From assembly GCA_963764525.1 (NCBI GenBank), contig CAVXTC010000020.1, forward strand, positions 62,001-126,000: a stretch of 64,000 nt of DNA, read 5' to 3'. The stretch is from DATDIC01 sp963764525. Lineage in GTDB: Bacteria; Pseudomonadota; Alphaproteobacteria; Acetobacterales; Acetobacteraceae. The notes beneath the pieces are model-generated. The model was not told the origin of the DNA and searched no databases. It saw nothing but the letters and a program-made list of their open reading frames with translations. Shown piece after piece: positions 30,315 through 38,636 of this stretch (position 1 is the stretch's first letter; the number at the start of each line of letters is the position of its first letter). The translations under genes and the position numbers were made by a program.

Positions 30315-30589
30315 CCCTTGGGGACGAAGTTCAGGAGCTTCAGGGCTGGGAAATGCCGATGGCGCCCATCTCCGGTGCCGTGCCGCCGCAGCACGGGGTG
30401 CAGCAGCTTCAGCAGCGGCTGCATCGGATGGGGTTCTATCACGGCACCCTCGACGGCGATTTCGGTCCGCTGACCAAGTCGGCATTGCATGACTTCCAGA
30501 CCGTCGCCGGGGCGATCGCCAGTCCCAATGGGTCGGACGATCAGACAACGCATCCGGCGCAACTAGCAAAATCCGCCGGCGAGCCCTAA
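30299..30589 (+). CDS. Small peptidoglycan-binding domain protein
   Basis: A 96-residue ORF whose central part, QQLQQRLHRMGFYHGTLDGD plus FGPLTKSALHDFQ, is a complete PG_binding_1 repeat. There is no signal peptide and no catalytic domain. The ATG at 30299 overlaps the end of the metallophosphoesterase fragment. It may be the C-terminal domain of a once larger protein (metallophosphoesterase fused to a PG-binding domain) left as an ORF after a deletion, so functionality is uncertain. Confidence 0.65.
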   Translation: MAYFLTLGDEVQELQGWEMPMAPISGAVPPQHGVQQLQQRLHRMGFYHGTLDGDFGPLTKSALHDFQTVAGAIASPNGSDDQTTHPAQLAKSAGEP

Positions 30590-30714
30590 CCGCACCATCT
30601 CGGTTGCGGAGCGATCGTCGCAACGGCCGGGCATCGCAAGGGGCGGGCGTGTGATGCGGCGTGTTCGGCCGGAACGCATGGATCGTTGCCATCCTCCGGT
30701 GCTAGGCTGCTGCG

Positions 30715-31137
30715 ATGACCATGCCCTTCGACCTTCCCTTGTGGCTCCCCTGGTGGGTGCCGCTTGTGTTGCTGGTGCCCACGTTGCTGTGGGGACTGGC
30801 GTTCCTGCTGGTGCCGTTCAGCGTGATCGGCGTGAAATCGCGCCTCGACGGGCTGGAGGCGCGGCTGGACGAAATCCAGGCGGAAATCCGGACGCTCGCG
30901 CTGCGCCTGCCGGAATCCGTACAATCGGTGGATTTCGACGAGCTGTACACCGCACCGGAGCCGATCGAGCCGAGGCGCCCCCCGGTGATGACCCGCCCGC
31001 CGATTCCGCCCGCGGCGCACGAACTGGACCCGGACGAGCCGCGCGAGCCTCCGGGCAGCCCGCCGCGTATCACACGGCGAAACGAGCCGCCGCGGCGTGA
31101 GGGCCGGATGGAACCCCGGCTGGACTGGCCGCGGTAA
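30715..31137 (+). CDS. Membrane-anchored hypothetical protein with coiled coil and Pro-rich tail
   Basis: A 140-residue protein not recognised as a family. Residues 7-38 are strongly hydrophobic (LWLPWWVPLVLLVPTLLWGL and on), one or two membrane segments. Residues 41-65 form a short coiled coil (SRLDGLEARLDEIQAEIRTL). The last 60 residues are Pro/Arg/Glu-rich and probably disordered. It precedes the nitrilase gene by 52 bases on the same strand. Codon usage is normal, which supports a real gene. Confidence 0.65.
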   Translation: MTMPFDLPLWLPWWVPLVLLVPTLLWGLAFLLVPFSVIGVKSRLDGLEARLDEIQAEIRTLALRLPESVQSVDFDELYTAPEPIEPRRPPVMTRPPIPPAAHELDPDEPREPPGSPPRITRRNEPPRREGRMEPRLDWPR

Positions 31138-31189
31138 TCGCCGGCCCGACGGATCGCCCTGACACGGATCACCGAACCGGAGCCGAGCC

Positions 31190-32029
31190 ATGCGCCTCAG
31201 TGTCGTGCAGATGAACCCGGGCGCCGACAAGGGCGCGAATATCGAGCAGGCGCGCCGGTTGATTGATGGCGCGGTCAGCGCCGATCGGCCCGATTTGATC
31301 AGCCTGCCCGAGATGTGGACCTGCCTGGGCGGCACCCGGGCCGGCAAATTCGAACAGGCGGAGGAACTGCCGCCGCCGGGCTCCAATCAATCCGGCGGTT
31401 CGGCATATGAGTTCCTGCGCGACGTGGCTCGCGCCGAGAATATCCACGTGCATGGCGGTTCGCTGGCGGAAAAAGCGGGCGAAAAACTGTTCAACACGAC
31501 GGTGGTGTTCGGCCCCGACGGGACGGAGATCGCCCGCTACCGCAAGATCCACCTGTTCGACATCACCGCGCCCGACGGCACCGGCTATCGTGAGAGCAAC
31601 ACGTATGGCTCGGGCGATCAGGTCGTCACCTGCGAGGCCAACGGGGTGAAGCTGGGTCTGGCCGTTTGTTATGATGTGCGCTTCCCCGAGCTGTTCCTTG
31701 CTTTGCGCCGCGCCGGCGCCGAGGTGGTATTCCTGCCCTCGGCGTTCACCTTGCAGACCGGCAAGGACCATTGGGAGACGCTGATCCGCGCCCGAGCGAT
31801 CGAGACGCAATGCTGGCTGGCTGCCGCGGCGACCTGGGGACAACATGCGGAAGGGGCGAAGAACGAGCCGCGCTTCACTTATGGCCACTCGCTGGTCTGC
31901 GATCCCTGGGGCCACGTTGTTGCCAAGGTATCCGACGGGACCGGCTGGGCCACGGCGCGGATCGATCCGGCGGTGACCGCGCGGGTGCGGCGCGACATGC
32001 CGGTGCTGGAACATCGGAAACTCGGGTGA
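31190..32029 (+). CDS. Carbon-nitrogen hydrolase (nitrilase superfamily), Nit1-like amidase
   Basis: A 279-residue amidase. The catalytic triad is Glu41 (SLPEMW), Lys119 (YRKIHLFD) and Cys160 (AVCYDVRFPEL). The FDI/YRKIHLFD and CYDVRFPEL blocks match the deaminated-glutathione amidase (Nit1) and omega-amidase branch, which hydrolyses alpha-keto-acid amides for metabolite repair. It has no signal peptide and acts in the cytoplasm. The stop overlaps the GTG start of nadK. Confidence 0.93.
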   Translation: MRLSVVQMNPGADKGANIEQARRLIDGAVSADRPDLISLPEMWTCLGGTRAGKFEQAEELPPPGSNQSGGSAYEFLRDVARAENIHVHGGSLAEKAGEKLFNTTVVFGPDGTEIARYRKIHLFDITAPDGTGYRESNTYGSGDQVVTCEANGVKLGLAVCYDVRFPELFLALRRAGAEVVFLPSAFTLQTGKDHWETLIRARAIETQCWLAAAATWGQHAEGAKNEPRFTYGHSLVCDPWGHVVAKVSDGTGWATARIDPAVTARVRRDMPVLEHRKLG

Positions 32030-32856
32030 ACGCTGCTTTGCTGAGCACTTCGCCGGGGATCGTCGGCGCGGCGGTGCGGGTGCGGGAGATCAGGCTGGGT
32101 CAGATCGCGTTCGTGGCGGCGCCGACGGCGCTGGCACAGGATGCCGCCCAGCGGTTGAAGGACCGTTACGGGGATTGCGCGTTCGAGAAGGCCGCGGTCA
32201 TCGTGCCGCTCGGCGGCGATGGGTTCATGCTGCAAACGCTGCACCGGGTGCTTGGGCGGCCGATCCCGGTGTATGGCATGAACTGCGGCTCGGTCGGCTT
32301 CTTGATGAACTCTTTTCGCGAGGACGGGCTGATCGAGCGCCTGATGCTGGCGCAGGCGGCGGTGCTTCATCCGCTGCGCATGCACGCCATCACGGCGGGC
32401 GGCGCGGTCGCCGAGGCGCTGGCCTTCAACGAAGTGAGCCTGCTGCGCCAGTTGGCTCAGGCCGCGAAGATCCGCATCACCATCGATGGCAGGGTCCGGC
32501 TGCCCGAACTGATCTGCGACGGCGTGCTGGTGTCGACGCCGGCCGGCTCGACCGCTTATAATCTGTCGGCGCACGGGCCAATCGTGCCGCTATCGGCCGG
32601 CCTGCTCCCGATGACCCCGATCAGTGCGTTCCGGCCGCGCCGCTGGCGGGGCGCCCTGCTGCCGAGCGCCGCTGATGTGCTGTTCGAGGTGCTGGAAGCG
32701 GACAAGCGCCCGGTAGCGGCAGTGGCCGATTCGACCGAGGTGCGCGACGTGGTCTCGGTGGCGGTGTGCGAAGACCGGACGGTGAGCGTGACGGTGCTGT
32801 TCGACCCAGATCAGGGACTGTCGGAGCGGATCATCGCGGAGCAGTTCACGGTGTAA
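32026..32856 (+). CDS. nadK: NAD kinase, alphaproteobacterial type
   Basis: Phosphorylates NAD to NADP. The GTG at 32026 overlaps the nitrilase stop (GTGA). The ATP/NAD motif GGDG is at 63-66 (VPLGGDGFMLQ), with YGMNCGSVGFLMN, FNEVSLLRQ and STPAGSTAYNLSAHGPI further on. The protein is 276 residues, like the short form of the family in Rhodospirillales and Rhizobiales. The 3' end abuts the broken ccdB gene on the other strand. Confidence 0.94.
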   Translation: MNAALLSTSPGIVGAAVRVREIRLGQIAFVAAPTALAQDAAQRLKDRYGDCAFEKAAVIVPLGGDGFMLQTLHRVLGRPIPVYGMNCGSVGFLMNSFREDGLIERLMLAQAAVLHPLRMHAITAGGAVAEALAFNEVSLLRQLAQAAKIRITIDGRVRLPELICDGVLVSTPAGSTAYNLSAHGPIVPLSAGLLPMTPISAFRPRRWRGALLPSAADVLFEVLEADKRPVAAVADSTEVRDVVSVAVCEDRTVSVTVLFDPDQGLSERIIAEQFTV

Positions 32857-32869
32857 TGGCGCGCTCTGG

Positions 32870-33023
32870 TCACACCCCCAGTGGCGCCCGGCATTGCTGA
32901 CCGCGGAGCCAACGGCGCCACGATACGGTTCGCGCTCTCGGTTATATCCGCTTGCAACACGGCCAGGAACGGAAACGCCGCGCGGCCGCGCGGCGCCGGG
33001 TTGGCAACCACGTCATGTTGCAT
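32870..33023 (-). pseudogene. ccdB: CcdB-like toxin, C-terminally truncated
   Basis: From the ATG at 33023 the product reads MQHDVVANPAPRGRAAFPFL, then VLQADITESANRIVAPLAPR, which is the N-terminal half of CcdB toxins (gyrase poisons). After about residue 52 similarity ends and the frame runs antisense into the 3' end of nadK. Roughly the C-terminal half, including the gyrase-binding and killing residues, is missing. The start overlaps the end of ccdA, as in intact modules. Confidence 0.78.
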
Positions 33024-33283
33024 CAGCGCCGCCAAACAAGCTTCGCAGCTCCGCGGCCGGATCACCGTGTTCGGCGACGTAGTTCACCAGCGCCTCGAGA
33101 ATCCTGGCGGAACTCGGCGCGCAACCGCTCTTGATATTGGACCCGCAGACTGGTCGCCAGGGCCTCTTCCGCAACCCGGGACGCGTTGATGCCGGCGGCC
33201 CGCACCTTGTCGAGCAAGTCGCTGTTGACGGTCAGACTGACTGTTCGCTTGCGGGCACGTGGATTGAAAAGCTCAATGTGCAC
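33013..33283 (-). CDS. ccdA: CcdA-like antitoxin, one frameshift
   Basis: An antitoxin of about 90 residues. The N-terminal ribbon-helix-helix reads RKRTVSLTVNSDLLDKVRA; the C-terminal toxin-binding part LEALVNYVAEHGDPAAELRS is in another frame because of one extra base at about 33105 (FRQ joins ILEAL). The stop at 33013 overlaps the toxin start by 11 bases. The toxin partner is truncated, so this may be an orphan antitoxin. Confidence 0.85.
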
Positions 33284-33355
33284 GGGTGATCCTCGATGCC
33301 GAACCCGTGCATTCTAGCCTCAGCGCGGCGGTACGCAATCCGGAGAAGGCGTTGT

Positions 33356-34093
33356 TCAGGCCGCCGACAGGGCCGCTTCCAGCGACGTGGTCACATGAGA
33401 GGCGACGGGCTCAAGGTCGATCGCCGGCTCACGGATCATGTAGCCGCGGCCCCAAACCGTGCCGATCAGGTGTTCGCCCCCAGCTTGCGCCAGTTTTTTG
33501 CGCAGCTTGCAGACGAAAACGTCGATGATCTTCATCTCCGGCTCATCCATGCCGCCGTAAAGATGGTTCAGAAACGCTTCCTTGGTCAGGACCATCCCCT
33601 TGCGCAGCACCAGCAGCTCCAGGATCGCATATTCCTTGCCGGTCAGATGGACCTCCTGGTCGTTGACCGTGACCTCCCGGCTGTCGAGATTGAGCTGCAT
33701 CGGCCCGACCCTCAGCTTGGGCTGGCTGAACCCTTTGCTGCGCCGCACCACCGCCTGCACGCGAGCCAACAGCTCCGACCGGTCGAATGGCTTGGTCATG
33801 AAATCGTCGGCGCCCAGGCCGAGCGCCTTCACTTTCGCCTCCGGCCGGGTCAGCCCTGACAGCACCAGCACCGGCGTGTGGTTGCGGCCGAGCCGCATCC
33901 GGCGCACCACCTCATACCCTTCAAGGTCCGGCAGCATGAGATCAAGCACCATGAGGTCGTAATCATAATGCCGGACCAGTTCGAGTGCTTCTTCACCGGA
34001 TTCGGCGTGATCGACGACCGCGTTGCCGCCCTTCAGCATCATGGCGACGCCCCGCGCGGCGGTGAGATCATCCTCCACGAGCAGAACACGCAT
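33356..34093 (-). CDS. ctrA: Cell cycle response regulator CtrA
   Basis: A 245-residue OmpR-family regulator. Receiver domain: acidic pocket EDD (7-9), phospho-acceptor Asp51 (VLDLMLPD) and the TKPF lysine. The C-terminal winged helix (VHLTGKEYAILELLVLRKG, KIIDVFVCKLRKKL and GTVWGRGYMIREP) is nearly identical to CtrA of Caulobacter relatives. In Rhodospirillales CtrA mainly controls flagella and motility, which fits the divergent fliI gene. No TTAA-N7-TTAA box was found in the 34094-34260 gap. Confidence 0.95.
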   Translation of the reverse strand: MRVLLVEDDLTAARGVAMMLKGGNAVVDHAESGEEALELVRHYDYDLMVLDLMLPDLEGYEVVRRMRLGRNHTPVLVLSGLTRPEAKVKALGLGADDFMTKPFDRSELLARVQAVVRRSKGFSQPKLRVGPMQLNLDSREVTVNDQEVHLTGKEYAILELLVLRKGMVLTKEAFLNHLYGGMDEPEMKIIDVFVCKLRKKLAQAGGEHLIGTVWGRGYMIREPAIDLEPVASHVTTSLEAALSAA

Positions 34094-34260
34094 GCCTTCC
34101 CCCTCCCGGACAGGATGGCGAGACGTTTACCACCATAGCGTGTATATAGCCATAGTTTTTTCACCAAATACGTGTATCATTACTTGGGACACATTCCAAT
34201 GTCAGGTGTCGAATCAATGGAATTGATCCAAGCCGACCAGACCCCGGGAAGACAGTATAA

Positions 34261-35634
34261 ATGAGACATCTGAGTTTCGCGGAAAGCGCTGCCTCGGCAT
34301 CCGCCGCGCTCCGCCGGGTTCCCCCGGTTCGGCTCGAAGGGCGGGTCACCAGCGTCTCCGGCGTGGGGATCGAGGTTGCCGGCCTGGCCGGCCACCTTTC
34401 GATCGGCGACCGCTTGGCTTTGCAAGCCCGTGATGGCCGGGCGATCACCGCCGAGATTGTCGGTTTCCGCGGAGGATTGGCGCAGACAATGGCGTTCAGC
34501 CCACTGGAAGGGCTCGGTCCTGGGGCGGCCGCACTGGCCGAGGTTGCCGGTCTGATGATCGGCGGCGGGGCCACCCTGGCGCCGAGTGAGGACTGGCTGG
34601 GCCGGGTGATCGATCCGCTCGGTCAACCGCTGGACAACCGGGGGGCGCTTCGGCCGGGTCCGTACCGGCGAAAGTTGCGCGCCAGCCCTCCGGCGGCAAC
34701 CAACCGGGCCCGCCTGGGCAAGCGGCTCGATTTTGGCGTGCGTGCGCTCAATTGCTTCACCCCGAGCCGGCTGGGGCAGCGGCTGGGGCTATTCGCCGGC
34801 TCCGGGATCGGCAAATCGACGCTGCTCGGGATGCTGGCGCGGGGCGCCGCCTGCGACGTTGCTGTGCTCGCGCTGGTAGGGGAGCGCGGGCGGGAGGTGC
34901 GGGAGTTCATCGAGGACGAGCTCGGCGCCGGGCTGGCCCGCTCGGTCGTCGTGGTCGCCACCTCCGACGCGCCGCCGCTGATGCGGCGGGAGGCTGCCTA
35001 CGCGGCAATGACCATCGCAGAGCATTTCCGCGATCGGGGGCGATCGGTGCTATTGCTGATGGACAGCGTCACCCGCTTCTGCCTCGCTTTGCGGGAGATC
35101 GGGCTGACCGCCGGAGAACCCCCTGCCACACGGGGCTTCCCCCCCAGTGTCTTCGCCGAGCTGCCTCGGCTGCTCGAAAGAGCTGGTCCGGGAACCGAGG
35201 GCGGCGACCTTGAAGTCGGGCACATCACCGGGCTGTTCACGGTCCTGGTGGAAGGCGACGACCACAACGAGCCGGTGGCTGACGCGGTGCGCGGCATTCT
35301 GGACGGCCACGTTGTGCTCGATCGCCGCATCGGCGAGGCTGGCCGTTATCCGGCGATCGACGTGCTGCGCTCGCTCTCCCGCAGCGCCTCGGGCTGCAGC
35401 ACCGCCGAGGAGTTAGCCCTTGCGACACGCGCGCGAGCAATCCTGGCACTTTATGCCGACATGGCGGATTTGGTGCGGCTGGGCGCCTATCGCCCCGGCG
35501 CCGACCCGGCAGTGGACGAAGCGGTGGCGCTGGCTCCGCGGCTCGAAACCGTGCTGCGGCAGGGGCGCGACGAACCGGCGCCGCTGCCTGACAGCTTCGC
35601 CCGCCTGCGGAACGCGCTGGAGCCCACAGCGTGA
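34261..35634 (+). CDS. fliI: Flagellar protein export ATPase FliI
   Basis: A 457-residue F1-beta-like ATPase that powers flagellar type III export at the cytoplasmic face. Walker A is GSGIGKST (180-187); Walker B is SVLLLMDS with Asp268; LVGERGREVREFIEDE is a typical family block, and ATRGFPPSVFAELPRLLERA matches FliI better than the F-ATPase. The 167-base gap to ctrA is AT-rich and likely holds divergent promoters. It overlaps the next gene by 4 bases (GTGA). Confidence 0.94.
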   Translation: MRHLSFAESAASASAALRRVPPVRLEGRVTSVSGVGIEVAGLAGHLSIGDRLALQARDGRAITAEIVGFRGGLAQTMAFSPLEGLGPGAAALAEVAGLMIGGGATLAPSEDWLGRVIDPLGQPLDNRGALRPGPYRRKLRASPPAATNRARLGKRLDFGVRALNCFTPSRLGQRLGLFAGSGIGKSTLLGMLARGAACDVAVLALVGERGREVREFIEDELGAGLARSVVVVATSDAPPLMRREAAYAAMTIAEHFRDRGRSVLLLMDSVTRFCLALREIGLTAGEPPATRGFPPSVFAELPRLLERAGPGTEGGDLEVGHITGLFTVLVEGDDHNEPVADAVRGILDGHVVLDRRIGEAGRYPAIDVLRSLSRSASGCSTAEELALATRARAILALYADMADLVRLGAYRPGADPAVDEAVALAPRLETVLRQGRDEPAPLPDSFARLRNALEPTA

Positions 35635-36050
35635 AGCGCGATCCTCGGACCGCGGTGCTGCGCCTGCGCCGTCTGGCGCTGGACGATGCGGGACACGAAT
35701 TTGCCGAATCCCTTCGCGGCGAAGCTGAAGCCAGGCAGGCAGTGGCAGCGGTCGAAGCCGCGATCCTGCGGGAAACCGATGCGGCCAGCCAACTCTCGGC
35801 CGGCGACGCCGTCGTGGAAGCGTTCGGCCATTGGCTCAAACGCGCCCGCCGGGATTTGCGCCTCGCCCAGGCCGCGCAAGAGCGGGCCGAGGCTGAGACC
35901 GCGCGCGTTCGCGCCGTCCTGGCGGCGGCACGGGCAGCAGTCCGGGCGGCCGAAGAGATGCTGGCAGCCAAGGCCGCGGTGCAGCGCCTCGAAGCGACCC
36001 GGCAGGAGCAACGCGAACTGGACGAGATCGGGCAGCGGCCGCGGCGATAG
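35631..36050 (+). CDS. FliJ-like coiled-coil protein
   Basis: A 139-residue protein rich in Ala, Arg and Glu that is almost entirely helical (residues 20-130, for example ERAEAETARVRAVLAAARAA). FliJ proteins are poorly conserved helical hairpins, so the call rests on position: it starts with GTG at 35631, overlapping fliI, the usual place of fliJ. FliJ acts as the central stalk of the export ATPase. No other flagellar gene follows. Confidence 0.65.
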   Translation: MKRDPRTAVLRLRRLALDDAGHEFAESLRGEAEARQAVAAVEAAILRETDAASQLSAGDAVVEAFGHWLKRARRDLRLAQAAQERAEAETARVRAVLAAARAAVRAAEEMLAAKAAVQRLEATRQEQRELDEIGQRPRR

Positions 36051-36134
36051 GCCGATGCGGTGGGATTGCCGATGCCCGTGGCATGGCCGGCCCGGATGTG
36101 CTGAATAGCGTCGGCAAAACGAACGAGGCTTGGC

Positions 36135-37448
36135 GTGCGAATCGCGATGATCGGCGGCGGTTATGTGGGACTTGTCTCGGCGGCCTGTTTCGCCGAGTTC
36201 GGCTCCGACGTCGCGGTGGTAGAAACCGATGCAAGCCGGCTCGCAGCACTGCACGCCGGCCGAATGCCGATTTACGAGCCCGGGCTGGACCGCCTGGTGG
36301 CGGAGAACGTGAAGGCCGGACGGCTCGGTTTCGGCGACGATTTGCGCGCCGCCCTGGACGGCGTGGAGGCGGTGTTCATCGCCGTAGGCACGCCGACCCG
36401 CCGCGGCGACGGGCACGCCGATCTGTCGTATGTCCATGCTGCCGCCGAACAGGTCGCCGGCGCACTGACCGGCTACGCGGTGATCATCACCAAATCCACC
36501 GTGCCGGTCGGGACCGGACGGCGGATTGCCGAGATCATCCGCCACGCCCGCCCGGACCTTGAGTTCGACGTTGCCTCTAACCCGGAATTCCTGCGCGAGG
36601 GCAGCGCCATCGGCGACTTCATGCGACCCGACAGGGTGGTGATCGGCGCCGACAGCGATCGCGCGCGGGAGGTGCTGCGCCGATTATACCGGCCGCTGTA
36701 CCTGATAGAGGCGCCGATCGTGTTCACCGGCATCGAGACGGCGGAGCTGACCAAATACGCCGCCAACGGGTTTCTCGCCATGAAGGTCACCTTCATCAAC
36801 GAGATGGCGGATCTGTGCGAAAAGGTCGGCGCCGACGTGCACGACCTAGCCCGCGGCATCGGTCTGGACGGCCGGATCGGGCGGAAATTCCTGCACGCCG
36901 GTCCCGGCTTCGGCGGCTCCTGCTTTCCCAAAGACACGCTGGCGCTGATGCGCATCGCACAGGATTTCGGCGCGCCCTCACGCCTGACCGAGGCTGTGGT
37001 CGGCGTCAACGACGCGCGCAAGTCGACCATGGCGATGCGGGTGATCGCGGCGTGCGGCGGTTCCGTGCGGGGCAAGACCATCGCGGTGCTCGGGCTGACC
37101 TTCAAGCCGGAGACCGACGACATGCGCGAGGCACCGTCGATCCCGATCATCTGTCGGCTGGTCGAAGACGGCGCCAAAGTGCGTGCGTTCGACCCTGAGG
37201 GCATGGACCAGGCGGTGCCGCTGCTGCCGGCCACTGTCGCCTATTGCCAGAACGCGCTTGAGGCCGCCGCCGGCGCCGATGCCCTGGTGCTGATCACTGA
37301 ATGGAACGAATTCCGTGCCCTGGCGCCAGATCGCCTGGCTGCGGCGATGCGCGGACGGGTGCTGGTCGATTTGCGCAACGTGTACGACCCGGCGGCGATG
37401 CGTGCGGCCGGGTTCGAGTACCAGGGCATCGGGCGTTCGGCGCGGTAA
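36135..37448 (+). CDS. ugd: UDP-glucose 6-dehydrogenase
   Basis: A 437-residue NAD-dependent enzyme oxidising UDP-glucose to UDP-glucuronate, a precursor of acidic polysaccharides. NAD motif GGGYVGL (7-13); catalytic Cys263 in GPGFGGSCFPKDT; Lys207 and Asn211 (AELTKYAANGFLAMK) match the family active site; VLGLTFKPETDDMREAPS marks the C-terminal domain. The start at 36135 follows gaacgaggctt as a moderate ribosome site. It is followed 33 bases later by a glycosyltransferase, so the pair may serve exopolysaccharide or capsule synthesis. Confidence 0.94.
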   Translation: MRIAMIGGGYVGLVSAACFAEFGSDVAVVETDASRLAALHAGRMPIYEPGLDRLVAENVKAGRLGFGDDLRAALDGVEAVFIAVGTPTRRGDGHADLSYVHAAAEQVAGALTGYAVIITKSTVPVGTGRRIAEIIRHARPDLEFDVASNPEFLREGSAIGDFMRPDRVVIGADSDRAREVLRRLYRPLYLIEAPIVFTGIETAELTKYAANGFLAMKVTFINEMADLCEKVGADVHDLARGIGLDGRIGRKFLHAGPGFGGSCFPKDTLALMRIAQDFGAPSRLTEAVVGVNDARKSTMAMRVIAACGGSVRGKTIAVLGLTFKPETDDMREAPSIPIICRLVEDGAKVRAFDPEGMDQAVPLLPATVAYCQNALEAAAGADALVLITEWNEFRALAPDRLAAAMRGRVLVDLRNVYDPAAMRAAGFEYQGIGRSAR

Positions 37449-37481
37449 GGCATCCTCAATCTCGTTGGTGCAGCATGGCGC

Positions 37482-38636
37482 ATGGACGCCGCCCCGCTGC
37501 TCACCGTCTGCGTCTGCACGCGCAATCGACCGGGCTATCTGCGCGACTGTCTGGACGGGCTTCGCTGGCAGACCTCGTTGGCAGATCGGTTCGAAACGCT
37601 GGTGGTGGACAGTGCGTCTGATCCGGCGGTGGCGAATGAGATCCGATGGATGATTGCGGCACCGCCTCTCCCGGGCCCCCTCCCGCAAGGGGATGGGGAG
37701 AAAAAAGCCTCCTCCGGCGGGAGGGGGTCGGCGGAGAGGTCGCCGCGGCTGCTCCGCCTGGAAACCCCCGGCCTCAGCCTCGCCCGCAACGCCGGCGCGC
37801 GTGCCGCCCGGGCCGACTACATCTGCTATATCGACGATGACACTGTGCCGGCACCCGATTTGGTCGAAGCGGCGTTGCGGGCGATCACGGCCCATCCCCC
37901 ACCGGCGCTGATTGGCGGCCGCGTGCTGCCCCGCTGGGAAGTGCCGCTGCCGCCCTGGTGGCCACCCCGGCTACGCGGTGTCCTGTCGATCATCGAGGCC
38001 GAAGGTAGCGGCGAGTACCGCACGTCCGGGCTGCCGTCTGATCTGGCACCCTGCGGGGCCAATTTCGTCGTCCATGTATCAACGCTGCTTGCCGCCGGCG
38101 GCTTTCCCATGGATGCCGGCCGGTCCGGGAATTCGCTGCTCTCCGATGAGGAGGTGCAGATCGCCTGGCGGCTGCAGGCATCCGGCCATTCGGTCCGCTA
38201 CAACTCCCGCCTGGTGGTGCGGCATCAGATACAGTCCGCCCGTCTCACACCGGCATGGCTCCTGTCGCGCATGTACTGGCAGGGCGTATCGACGGTGCTG
38301 ACGCGCCGCGCGCTCGGCCGCCCTGGCTCGGTGTGGCGAGAAGTGCCGCGACGGCTGGCAATTGCGCTTCTGGGCGCCCCGGCATGGTTGCTTCCGCGCA
38401 CCAGCGCGCGGCTGATACCAGTTCGCTGGCGGCTGGCCTACGCGGCGGGCTTTCTACGCGGGGCCGCAGGTATATGGCCCATGACCGCAGAAAGCGGAGC
38501 GCGTTTGCCGCACGGAACGGCGGATTGCGCTGCGCTGTTCCGCCCTACTCCGAGGCGATCATCCGCGCCGGCTTGTATTGGCGCGTCAGGGGCTCGGCCG
38601 GCTGGTCCAGTTCACCTCGTCGGGCCATCGCCGTGA
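37482..38636 (+). CDS. Glycosyltransferase family 2 with in-frame repeat insertion
   Basis: A 384-residue GT2-type enzyme. N-terminal LLTVCVCTRNRPGYLRDCLD and QTSLADRFETLVVDSASDP form the nucleotide-sugar fold; YICYIDDDTVPAP holds the DxD-like metal motif; GGFPMDAGRSG and LLSDEEVQIAWRLQASGHSV give the acceptor-side ED motif. Residues 61-88 (PPLPGPLPQGDGEKKASSGG and on) do not fit the family and are coded by a palindromic repeat (37664-37739). The last 45 residues run over another palindrome (38519-38544) and overlap the convergent GMC gene, so the native stop may be lost. Confidence 0.83.
   Translation: MDAAPLLTVCVCTRNRPGYLRDCLDGLRWQTSLADRFETLVVDSASDPAVANEIRWMIAAPPLPGPLPQGDGEKKASSGGRGSAERSPRLLRLETPGLSLARNAGARAARADYICYIDDDTVPAPDLVEAALRAITAHPPPALIGGRVLPRWEVPLPPWWPPRLRGVLSIIEAEGSGEYRTSGLPSDLAPCGANFVVHVSTLLAAGGFPMDAGRSGNSLLSDEEVQIAWRLQASGHSVRYNSRLVVRHQIQSARLTPAWLLSRMYWQGVSTVLTRRALGRPGSVWREVPRRLAIALLGAPAWLLPRTSARLIPVRWRLAYAAGFLRGAAGIWPMTAESGARLPHGTADCAALFRPTPRRSSAPACIGASGARPAGPVHLVGPSP
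37664..37739. repeat. Palindromic repeat element inside the glycosyltransferase gene
   Basis: Nested inverted repeats: an 11-bp arm ccccctcccgc (37676-37686) pairs with gcgggaggggg (37717-37727), and outer cctctcc/ggagagg arms extend it. This type of sequence is normally intergenic (the CCCTCTCC...GGAGAGGG class). Here it lies inside an open reading frame, adds about 25 codons and keeps the frame. Confidence 0.7.
38519..38544. repeat. Imperfect palindrome of the ggcgga...tccgcc class
   Basis: The sequence has ggcgga and tccgcc arms around ttgcgctgcgctgt, a common dispersed intergenic repeat in proteobacteria. It lies at the border of the convergent glycosyltransferase and GMC oxidoreductase genes and is read as part of the glycosyltransferase tail. 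Confidence 0.5.

Noticed and set aside
34094..34260. CtrA box or sigma-54 site in the ctrA-fliI gap
   Set aside because: No TTAA-N7-TTAA or GG-N10-GC match was found; only general AT richness.
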